Source: Panagrolaimus kolymaensis
Taxonomy: Eukaryota; Nematoda; Chromadorea; Rhabditida; Panagrolaimidae
Length of the DNA: 64,000 bases
Reading direction: 5' to 3'
Assembly: GCA_028622995.1 (NCBI GenBank)
Contig: JAJQJQ010000013.1
Location: 2,170,001 to 2,234,000, forward strand
Below, in pieces: positions 22,401-34,400 of the stretch (position 1 is its first letter; each line of letters starts with the position of its first letter). The notes under the pieces were generated by a model that was not told where the DNA came from, did no database searches, and saw only the letters and a list, made by a program, of their open reading frames with translations. Made by a program: the position numbers and the translations under genes.

Positions 22401-25400
22401 AAATTTTGCAATAACCTTTTTGAACCAAAATAGTACCTCCTTTGGGGTATTTTCTGTAACTTTTTTGTTGCGCCCCTCTTTTTTTCCAAAGTATACCAAA
22501 ATGGGGTACCCTTTGATTTTTTTCTTTTTTTTAGATTCCTCTATGCTAACCGGCCCACTCACACGCAGTGCGTGTGGTTGCGTGTGACTCATACTTCAAG
22601 AAGGGGGTGGATATTTTTTTTTGCTGTCGACGGTCATGCCATGCTGCCAGAAAATTCTGTCGGCCATGTTATGCTAGTGAAAGATTTCTGGCGGTTATGT
22701 CATGTATATAGGAAGCTATTATACATCGTTATGATAGGAAAATTAAGAGAATTTCACGTATTTTTGAGTTTTTTTCTTTAATTATTAGTAATTTTGACTA
22801 TTATAATAGTAATATACATTTATAAGCTTATTATTAAGAATTAATTTTTTGTGAGTTACCCTCATATTTGAATAAAAATGTCAAATAATAGCTTTAAAAG
22901 TGAATAAAGAGCAACAAGAATAAAAAACTTTTAAATTTAAATGATGCGTTATATATGTTTTGACAAAAATACCCGATTTAAAAAAAATGTTTTCGACTTA
23001 AAAAATATTAGTCGGATTAATGTTTCAACAAACCATTATAAAAGATTTTTGGACCACAGATGGGCACAGGGTGTGTTAGGGTGTGTTTTAACACACCCAG
23101 GGGTACCGCTGAGCTTTTTTAGACAATGAAAAAAATCCATAGGGAATACCATGGGAAATTTTTTCCAGAATCTAGAGGATACCGCTTTTTTTGCTAGCCA
23201 AAAAGTAGCACAGAGGTAGGACCCTTTGGAAAATTTGGGGTACCGTTAGAAAAGAAACCTGGACTCACCACCTTGCCCACGTATGTTTTGGACGCCTTTT
23301 TATAAATCTTGAAATTTTACAATAATATATTAGACCATTTTTTAATTACACATAAAACTAACATTGTTTTATTAAAAAAATTGTCTATATCGCGCTCTTT
23401 TAGAATAATTAAAGTTTTATGAGTTTAGAAAAAGCTTTAAAATAATGGAAGATAAAAAGATAAGTTCATTTGTGATTTTTTAATTAATTTTTACCGGCCA
23501 ATGACATTTTATTTTTTTGTAATTATCGAAGTTATTCAAAAGGAGTATGTGCTCAATAGGTAGACTAATATAATTTTAATATTATATATTTGTAAATCAT
23601 TCTTTGTTCGACTAAAAAAAGTAATTTATGAATTTCCCAATGTTTTGACAGTGGTGCATAGATTGCAAACGAGAATTTTCCTTACAAAATACAAAATAAG
23701 GTAAAAAAAATAATAGATGTTTCAATCTTAAAATCATTTTCAATTCTTCGATAAAGATGAGATTTAACCGTTGGGAGTTAATCTTTAAAAAAATAGTAAC
23801 CATCAAGCTTTGTAGCTTAGAAAAAAGGAAGAAAAAGACAACGAAAGCTCGATGATTTGTAGGATCAAACGATATTATTTTAAATAATAGTTAGATGGAA
23901 ACAATCCAAGAAAAGTAATTTTGGGAAATTTTGTGGTTTTAACTGAAAGTTAAGAAAGTTTTCCTTTTTCTTCTGACCCAAAGGGGGAACCCTTACAGTT
24001 TTTGACCTTTTATTTTTTGGGCTCCGTGACGGACGGTCAAGTATGTCGAGGGTGGATATATCCACCACTTCTTGAAGTATGGTGTGACTTGCCCTTGATT
24101 GATAACGAGTGTTATTTCTTACCATCCTAGGATTCTGTTCGATACCATTTTTTCCAAATTCTCCATTACAACAGTTTTGTAAAAAGAAATTCTACAAAAA
24201 TCACAACTAGTGGTAAATTATTCTCAGTTAATCCGTCTTAATACCTTATAGGGTGCAAAATCAGAAGCTCAACAATTTCTTACTGGAATGCTTGACTTGT
24301 TTAACACTCTTAATGATCAAATTTCTGATGTAAAACACTCGTTCAAGTTGTATGTTCTAGATTCAGAATATAATCAGGTTATAATTTTTATTCTTCAAAA
24401 TTCATTAATTTTATGGATAGAGAGTGTGACAGGACGGGAATGGAATTTCGTGAACACTGCAATTTATTAATTTTTTTTACATTTTTAGGAAATAATTACG
24501 AGAGTTAATCGTGTTTCATATGCAATTGCCCTACATATAAACGTCACTAAAAATCCTAAATTGTCAAGGAATATTTTAATTAAAGCATGTGAAGATTCTC
24601 ATAAATTTACCTCGACAGCTTTCTTTGCGGCAAGTTTTTGTTAACATTTTTTATCTTTGGTATAAGTGAACGACTTAAGGTAAATTTAGAAAGTTCTTAT
24701 TTAGCTCCGTAGGCATGGCTCGAGGCCCCGGCAGGCTCCGACGAAAAAAAATATATATAAAAAACGAAAAATTTGTTAAATTTTTGCTAAAAATTAGTTA
24801 AATTTTTGCTAAAAATTATATATAATTCACTTTGATGGTTGAAATTTCACAAAAGTTAAGCCTTTTTTACCCAATTTCAACAAAAAAATTTCTCCAATAA
24901 GCATTTATTTAATAACAAAATTCAACAAAAAATTGTTTCAAACGCGTTTATCGCTTTTTAATAATAAAAAAAGAGCACATCTTAAACTTTTCAATTATAT
25001 TTTCGGTCGATTTTTTATGGGTCTGAAAGTTATGGACTAGCGTTTGTTTATGGGTAATTGAGGGTGTCGGCATTCGGCGAAAAAAGAGTACTACATATAT
25101 ATGTTCTCCAACAATCCCGCCGCACCCCGAGCGAAGCGAGGGGTGCGGCTGTTTTAGCAATCAGTTCGCCCGATGTGCTAACCGAAATTTATGATTTTTT
25201 TTATTTCGCGTGATTTTGTTGATATTAGAGGGCTCTCTATGGTCAATTTTTCGTCGCATTGACGATTTTTAAAAAAAAATAGAAGGAAGTATATGAAAAA
25301 AGTGCTTAATCACAACATTTTAAAAATTCACAATGTCCCGCTGAGCGTTGCAGCAAAGTAACCACATATTTTGGCTGTAAAAATCGTTTTCTCCACCCTC

Positions 25401-28400
25401 AATTACGTCTAAGAGTAAGCTATCGTAAAAAAACATCATAAAAAAATAGCATTATGCCGCTATGGAAATTTAAATATTTTTATTTAGAGTAAAAATATCA
25501 TTGGGTCTCAATATTTACCGCTCCGCTCCAAAAAACGCTCCGATCCAGTAATTACCGCTCCGATCCAGTATTTTCCGCTCCCGCTCGCTCTTTATAGTTA
25601 AAATTTTAAAAATCAATAATTTTATCCCCTAATTAGATGGTTTCAATAACCAACCATACAAAATTTATATTTTGGTGCTCAATAAAGAGACCATTGAAAC
25701 TAGCCAATGACCGGTTTCATTATGCTAAATATTTTAGCTAAACCAAAAAAGCTTACAACTAAAACTTTTATTGCGATATGCTACGAACAAAGTCAATGAA
25801 GTGAAAAAGGGAGTCAGACAACCAAAGAAATGACTGCTTTCACTCAAACAAATTTTTTTTAATTGAACCAACAAAAATGCTTATGAATTATTTTTTTCTA
25901 ATTCTTTTTTTAGCAACTAATCTTTTCGGTCTTCGAAGATTGCATATTTCAAAGACTATCTTTTAAGCTTTTGTAAATTTAAAAAAATTACTTTATAATT
26001 TAAAAAAAAGTATCAGCAATTTGAGCAGCCAAATAAAAAAAGGGGATTACTTCCATATATGCTTTAGGATTTAGCTATTTAATAACATTTTTACTATAAA
26101 TCGGGAGAATGCTGTAATTTTGTTGTTCAGGATTATGATTCGTCAAAATTGCCATTACTCGTCCATTTTTCATAAACATTCATACCACTTTTGATGTTTG
26201 AAATTTCAAACTCTTCCACCGACCTGCTGCAATCGTCTTATGGATAAAATAAAAAGGCCCAAAATGCATTGGAGAACCTTGGCTTGCAAAACCAGTTGTT
26301 CAGAAAAAAGATGAAAAAAGGGACAAATTCCCGGAAAATTGCTTTAAAAAATTTCTATTATAAAAAATGAAAAAATTAACATAAGAAAATGAATGAATGG
26401 GCAATGAATGAATATTGCGTTTGCATTACATAAAAATGAAGCGGTGATGAGTGGCGGTTGATTTTTCAATTACCCAAAGATACAAAAGAATCAAAAAATT
26501 ATAGGAACCAAAGGATCCAAATATACCCAAATCGTTTAGGGTAAATGCATATTCTATGGAAAATGCTAGGGAAATTTGTTGTGCAACTTATAGGGCATTT
26601 TTTATAGTAGAAAGTAAAACACAATGAAACATTGATTAGTGGCGATTGATTTTGAGCATCAAAGATATTAAAAGGTTCTAAAAATGCCAAAGGAGCTTTC
26701 ACGCCAGCAGAAGGCTGGCGCCTGATAATTGAAAATTAAATTTATTTTATGAGAAAGATTCGAGTGGATATTGTCGATGAGGGGCTTTAAATTATTTTGG
26801 GATCTTTAGAAGGATTTGGTGGATTTTGATTGCAATAATGTAAGAAAACATCGACCATGGTGGAGCAATTTGGGCTGGGGAAATTTTAAGGCGAATTTTT
26901 CATTCTTTAAATTATAGTATTATCAAAAGCAGTGGAGACTTTATTGGTATTTTCTATCGCTGGGATAAAGACATTAGCTGCCGGTAGGAGGACCTTGAGT
27001 GTATGGGATGAGAATTTTAGATCCCAAGGATGAGAAGGAGGAGGATTTCATGGCATAAAATTTCAAATTATGATGTAAATTAAAAAAATTACATCAATTT
27101 AATTGAATTATTAATCTTTATAATGAAAAAACAAATAGAAATCGCGGCCCGAAGGGCCGCTTCTTGCCTAGTAATCATAAAAAGAAAGGAGTCTGAACGC
27201 CCTTCACGCACAAAAGTTCTTTTTTTTATTTATTTACAAATCTTTATGTTTCAAAGTTCTTAAGACTCTTCTTAAACATTCCCATTCAACTCTTAACTCA
27301 AACTCATAAAAACCCCACTTTTGGATCATTTATGGTTTTGAATCCTTGGATCATTCCTCTGATACTTATGCATTCTTGAATCCTTCCACATCTTTGGATC
27401 CTTTGTACACCTCAAAAAAAGCAACAACTCATCAGTGCATTATTTTCTTTCAATGAAAGTTAAACTTCATTTTTCAGACTTTATTCTAAAGAATATATAC
27501 TTTCATGCTAATTTTTTTCATTCATCTTTTTCCTTTGAATTGGTTCTAACTTTAAATCTCAATGTATATCACGCGATCTTCCTTCGGTGGATGAAACCCT
27601 CATTTTATCTATTCTCATATTTTTATCTTTCATTTGATACCCAAATACTTTTTCTTATTTTCTTATATCTTTTTGACTTTCTCTTTTTTTTTAAAGGACT
27701 CTTTTTCTATCCAAAAACTAACTATTGACACAAATTGAAAAAAATTCAAATTTTAGAATAGGTTATGACAAAAAGAAAGTTGATGAAAAAGTCAAAAAGT
27801 AAATGAGAAGAAAAAAAGACTAATAGAAAAAGTGAGTGCTCAACTATATTAGTGCGAATCCTTCCTAGTAATTTTTCATTGTGCGTTATTTCGTCATTTC
27901 GTCCGTGTCATTTTATTTTTCATTCGCGAAAGCAAGGAAAAAGAAAAATGAAAAAATTAGAATAAATGCGAATGAAGGTGGGAATAAGAAACTTTGCATT
28001 TGCATTCTTTTAAAATGAATCGGTGTCGACTTACGGTTTATAAATCATTTGATAGCAATATCAAGGGAAGGATCCATATAGCAAAGGAAAGATTCAATGA
28101 TGAACCAGGGGAGGAGGATTCATGGAGTTAATATCAAGCCAAAAATCCAATAGCAAGGATCAAATATTAAGGAAAAGATCCAAGGACCCAATTAAGAAGA
28201 TCAAAGGAACCTTCGCTAAATCAATTTTTTAAATTTAAATGTGAGCCAGAAAGAAATATTTCGCTTACATTGCGTAGAAATGAAGTATCATGGAGCGGTG
28301 ATTGACTCTGAGTTTCTTTACACGTTTGAGGATCTTTGAAAATGATATTAAAGGATCCAAATTAAAGGAATAGTGAGAAATAAAAGTAATTTATGCGTAA

Positions 28401-31400
28401 GCTATGAGACATTAAAGAAGTAAATTTGGCTGAGATGTTGGTGAGATGAGGATCTCATAATCATTCACGATATTTTTGTAATAATTATCATAAAACAATC
28501 TACATGGTGGGCCGAAGGCCCACTTCACTTCTAGTTATTTTACTAAAATGAATAAGAGAAGGAAAAAAATACTTTTAGGATATGTTTCCAAAAATAAACA
28601 ACTAAGGTTGTTCACGCTGGTTCCGAAATGTTTTTGATTTAGAGAAAGCAAAAATGAAATAAAGGAGTATTAATCTCTGGCGCAGAAAAAATAAAAGCTT
28701 AATTTGATTTCCAACTGCAATTAAATTTACAAAACGGATTTTCATCCAAAGTTAATGGGAAAAATTAAACTTTTAATTTCGCTTTATCTTTTTGGAGTTC
28801 TTTTTAACAAAAACATTTTTGGTATTTTAGTAATATAAAAATGAATGTGTTACGAAATATTAATTGTTTTATAAAATTTAGTTTAGATATATGTATTTTA
28901 TTTTCTCGAATTTGTTAGTTGATCGCCTTAAGGATGCTAAACTTTTTATAAAAAGTTGCTTTTTGGATAATGTTTTAATTCAAGGAATAATTTAAACGAA
29001 AGCTTAGAAAATTAAAATTAGCTTTATGAAATGACGAGCTAATAAACCTTCTTTTGTTTTAGCTATTTTGAGATTTGAGAAAACCCAGGACTATTGTTAT
29101 TTACTTATAAACAATTCTAACAATCGTTGGATTGTCACCCAAAAATTTACCTAACAGCAATACATTTCGTTGATTAAGGCTTAATCAAAATCCAAATTTT
29201 CACGCTTTGTTGTCTTGAATTGTCACTAAAAGTGTGTGTTTGCATGGCCGAGTTACTTCTTGATTTCCCGATTGATCTTACACTTAAGTTCGAGTAAATG
29301 GAAGTGAAAAGGAAAAAAAATAATAAAAAGAGGGCGAAAAGATTAGTTGCTAAAAAAAGAATTAGAAAAAAATAATTCATAAGCATTTTTGTTGGTTCAA
29401 TTAAAAAAAATTTGTTTGAGTGAAAGCAGTCATTTCTTTGGTTGTCTGACGCCCTTTTTCACTTCATTGACTTTGTTCGTAGCATATTGCAATAAAAGTT
29501 TTAGTTGTAAGCTTTTTTGGTTTAGCTAAAATATTTAGCATAATGAAACCGGTCATTGGCTAGTTTCAATGGTCTCATTTGAGCACCAAATATAAATTTT
29601 GTATGGTTGGTTATTGTTACCATCTAATTAGGGGATAAAAGTATTGATTTTTAAAATTTTAACTATAAAGAGCGAGCGGGAGCGGAAAATACTGGATCGG
29701 AGCGGTTTTTACTGGATCGGAGCGTTTCTTGGAGCGGAGCGGTAAATACTGGATCCCAATATCATTAGCTAAAGATTATTATTACTTGTTTGTTGTGTGG
29801 CGTAAGCGTGAAAGGCTCAAAGTTTTTGATTTTCGTTTTCATAGGTTCGAATCCCCTTATCTTTTTTTCAATAGTTTTAATTTAATTAAGGATATATAAA
29901 CATTTTTTATAATTTTTAATGTTTTCATAATATAAATTATGCAAATTTTTAATGAAATATTCATAAATTATACTTATTTTGAGAATATTAAGTTGCTTAA
30001 TTATGAAATGAAAGCCTAATTATTTTTAACGGTTTTTAATGATTTTTTTGTATCTCATCTTGAAATCTTTTATAGTAAAATAGAAAATTTACCATAAAAA
30101 TTTGCATAAATGTGAATGAAGCTAAACTTTCTTTTCCAAGCGCGATGAAATGATTTGTGTAATTCTCATATACATAAAAAAACAGCAAAAACCTGGTTTT
30201 GCTTGCTGCGCAAATTACATGAATTAACTAGCTTGTTCAATGGCTGGAACCTTAACTTTTTGCGAATTGCCCACAAGCTGGTATAAATTTTTTAATGGTT
30301 TATTGTTTATTTAGATTTTGGCAAAAAAGAAAGTTACCCTTTTAATTTTTTTTTTGTCAAAGTTCAATAAGCAAAATCATCGACAAAGTTAATTAGCTTC
30401 TGACCAATTCAATAACCCAATAAAATTAGACCGAAAAACTTATTTTCTTTAGATTTTTGCCAAAAAGAGTTTCAAAAGCTTACTCCTGTTTCAATTTTTA
30501 GGATTTCGTTATTGAAAATAAAGTGATTAAAATAGTCACGATTGCTTGGGAAAAGCTTTGATTATTTAAAAATCAAAACAAAAATTTTGTTGAAAAATTA
30601 TTATAAAAACATAGGCATTAATATGAGTGTCAATTTTGTATTTTTCAATAGAACAAGTAATATCGCCAAGCGGAGATCGGCGGAGCGTCTAGTATTATAA
30701 TTATTGTTGCAGACGGCTCAAGAGATTAGTGCACAAGATTACAATGTAAAAAAATAAAAGGCTGTTTAGGAGAAAAAAAACTGTAGACGGCTGAAGAGAT
30801 TAAAACTCATTTTTTTTGAAAATCGAGCTTCAGCCGGAACAGCAAAATTTTTTTTTAGCTTTTTTATGACTGAAACTTCGATCCTAGGGGTTTCTAACTA
30901 TGAAAATCACGAAAATATAGGCCATTTTGCCATTTGATATACTCATTCTGGAGATACATTAATCCAATTAGCATAATTCTGAAAATTTTTATTTTTTTAA
31001 GTTTTATATACCATTAGATTCGTAAAAATGTGGTGAACAACATTGTAATTGATGTCAACTATCGACGTTCATATAAAAATAGCATTATACCGCTATAAAA
31101 GATTATGAATTATGGTTTTCACTGGAGAAATATGTCGTAAAGTCCGAATTGGGGAGTTTTCTCAACGGAATCAAATTCTCCATATATTTTTGCATATTTG
31201 TGCCGAAAAAAACTAAAAAATTTTAAGCAATACGTATATCAACCTCCAACAAGAAGATGGTACACCAATATGAGGTATATGGACAAGTATATCATAAATA
31301 CCTGTAAAAATTCCAAAATCTATCCAAAAACGTAGAAAAACTTATTTTATGATTTTACAAATCGAAAAAAAAAAATATTCCTTGACTGAATGATTTTTCT

Positions 31401-34400
31401 TGAATTTTAGAAGTTTAATAGTAGCACACGATAGATAAAAATAATAAAAAATTCCTTAACCCGCGATTTAATTTTAAACTCTTCATTTCTAGACGTAATT
31501 TGGGTCGTAGAAACCGAATTTGACATTAGTTTCTAACGAGTTCTTACTTATAATGAAGGTATGACTAAGCGAAAATTTGCATATTTCAAAAATTCATAAC
31601 TCGAGAATTAGCCAATGAAATGTATTTGTGGCTATCAAACTTGGTTTCTACGACCCAAATTACGTCTAGAAATGAAGAGTTTAAAATTAAATCGCGGGTT
31701 AAGGAATTTTTTATTATTTTTATCTATCGTGTGCTACTATTAAACTTCTAAAATTCAAGAAAAATCATTCAGTCAAGGAATATTTTTTTTTTTTCGATTT
31801 GTAAAATCATAAAATAAGTTTTTCTACGTTTTTGGATAGATTTTGGAATTTTTTCATACATTTACGATATACATGTCCATATACCTCATATTGGTGTACC
31901 ATCTTCGCGTTGAAGGGAGATACACGTATTGCTTAATAATTATTTGTTTTTTACGGCAGAAATACGTAAAAATATATGGAGAATTAGATTCCGTTGAGAA
32001 AACTCCCCGCTTTGGACTTTATGATATGAGAAAACCCAGGACTATTGTTATTTACTTATAAACAATTCTAACAATCGTTGGATTGTCACCCAAAAATTTA
32101 CCTAACAGCAATACATTTCGTTGATTAAGGCTTAATCAAAATCCAAATTTTCACGCTTTGTTGTCTTGAATTGTCACTAAAAGTGTGTGTTTGCATGGCC
32201 GAGTTACTTCTTGATTTCCCGATTGATCTTACACTTAAGTTCGAGTAAATGGAAGTGAAAAGGAAAAAAAATAATAAAAAGAGGGCGAAAAGATTAGTTG
32301 CTAAAAAAAGAATTAGAAAAAAATAATTCATAAGCATTTTTGTTGGTTCAATTAAAAAAAATTTGTTTGAGTGAAAGCAGTCATTTCTTTGGTTGTCTGA
32401 CGCCCTTTTTCACTTCATTGACTTTGTTCGTAGCATATTGCAATAAAAGTTTTAGTTGTAAGCTTTTTTGGTTTAGCTAAAATATTTAGCATAATGAAAC
32501 CGGTCATTGGCTAGTTTCAATGGTCTCATTTGAGCACCAAATATAAATTTTGTATGGTTGGTTATTGTTACCATCTAATTAGGGGATAAAAGTATTGATT
32601 TTTAAAATTTTAACTATAAAGAGCGAGCGGGAGCGGAAAATACTGGATCGGAGCGGTTTTTACTGGATCGGAGCGTTTCTTGGAGCGGAGCGGTAAATAC
32701 TGGATCCCAATATCATTAGCTAAAGATTATTATTACTTGTTTGTTGTGTGGCGTAAGCGTGAAAGGCTCAAAGTTTTTGATTTTCGTTTTCATAGGTTCG
32801 AATCCCCTTATCTTTTTTTCAATAGTTTTAATTTAATTAAGGATATATAAACATTTTTTATAATTTTTAATGTTTTCATAATATAAATTATGCAAATTTT
32901 TAATGAAATATTCATAAATTATACTTATTTTGAGAATATTAAGTTGCTTAATTATGAAATGAAAGCCTAATTATTTTTAACGGTTTTTAATGATTTTTTT
33001 GTATCTCATCTTGAAATCTTTTATAGTAAAATAGAAAATTTACCATAAAAATTTGCATAAATGTGAATGAAGCTAAACTTTCTTTTCCAAGCGCGATGAA
33101 ATGATTTGTGTAATTCTCATATACATAAAAAAACAGCAAAAACCTGGTTTTGCTTGCTGCGCAAATTACATGAATTAACTAGCTTGTTCAATGGCTGGAA
33201 CCTTAACTTTTTGCGAATTGCCCACAAGCTGGTATAAATTTTTTAATGGTTTATTGTTTATTTAGATTTTGGCAAAAAAGAAAGTTACCCTTTTAATTTT
33301 TTTTTTGTCAAAGTTCAATAAGCAAAATCATCGACAAAGTTAATTAGCTTCTGACCAATTCAATAACCCAATAAAATTAGACCGAAAAACTTATTTTCTT
33401 TAGATTTTTGCCAAAAAGAGTTTCAAAAGCTTACTCCTGTTTCAATTTTTAGGATTTCGTTATTGAAAATAAAGTGATTAAAATAGTCACGATTGCTTGG
33501 GAAAAGCTTTGATTATTTAAAAATCAAAACAAAAATTTTGTTGAAAAATTATTATAAAAACATAGGCATTAATATGAGTGTCAATTTTGTATTTTTCAAT
33601 AGAACAAGTAATATCGCCAAGCGGAGATCGGCGGAGCGTCTAGTATTATAATTATTGTTGCAGACGGCTCAAGAGATTAGTGCACAAGATTACAATGTAA
33701 AAAAATAAAAGGCTGTTTAGGAGAAAAAAAACTGTAGACGGCTGAAGAGATTAAAACTCATTTTTTTTGAAAATCGAGCTTCAGCCGGAACAGCAAAATT
33801 TTTTTTTAGCTTTTTTATGACTGAAACTTCGATCCTAGGGGTTTCTAACTATGAAAATCACGAAAATATAGGCCATTTTGCCATTTGATATACTCATTCT
33901 GGAGATACATTAATCCAATTAGCATAATTCTGAAAATTTTTATTTTTTTAAGTTTTATATACCATTAGATTCGTAAAAATGTGGTGAACAACATTGTAAT
34001 TGATGTCAACTATCGACGTTCATATAAAAATAGCATTATACCGCTATAAAAGATTATGAATTATGGTTTTCACTGGAGAAATATGTCGTAAAGTCCGAAT
34101 TGGGGAGTTTTCTCAACGGAATCAAATTCTCCATATATTTTTGCATATTTGTGCCGAAAAAAACTAAAAAATTTTAAGCAATACGTATATCAACCTCCAA
34201 CAAGAAGATGGTACACCAATATGAGGTATATGGACAAGTATATCATAAATACCTGTAAAAATTCCAAAATCTATCCAAAAACGTAGAAAAACTTATTTTA
34301 TGATTTTACAAATCGAAAAAAAAAAATATTCCTTGACTGAATGATTTTTCTTGAATTTTAGAAGTTTAATAGTAGCACACGATAGATAAAAATAATAAAA

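Larger units (their letters stand above)
25503..29757. mobile_element. Mutator-like foldback element with 9-bp target duplication
   Basis: Inverted repeats of about 425 bp begin GGGTCTCAATATTTACCGCT (left) and GGGATCCAGTATTTACCGCT (right, reversed). The element is flanked by identical AATATCATT (25494-25502 and 29758-29766). Subterminal GCTCCGATCCAGTA units recur. The interior has no transposase; it holds degenerate AAGGATCC-type repeats and at least two Helitron-type 3' ends. Long terminal repeats plus a 9-bp duplication fit the Mutator superfamily. Confidence 0.7.

Noticed and set aside
23880..24125. 81-residue minus-strand ORF in intron 3 of gene A
   Set aside because: There is no splice context or recognisable motif, and it is not conserved in gene B.
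27435..27728. 97-residue Phe/Leu-rich ORF
   Set aside because: The composition is that of T-rich DNA, it lies inside repeat debris, and it has no splice or start context.
29174..32337. Two identical 70-residue ORFs, and paired 68-72-residue ORFs at 31843, 34794, 54472 and 55204
   Set aside because: These are the terminal repeat of the Mutator-like element and the arms of family G foldbacks, duplicated with them.
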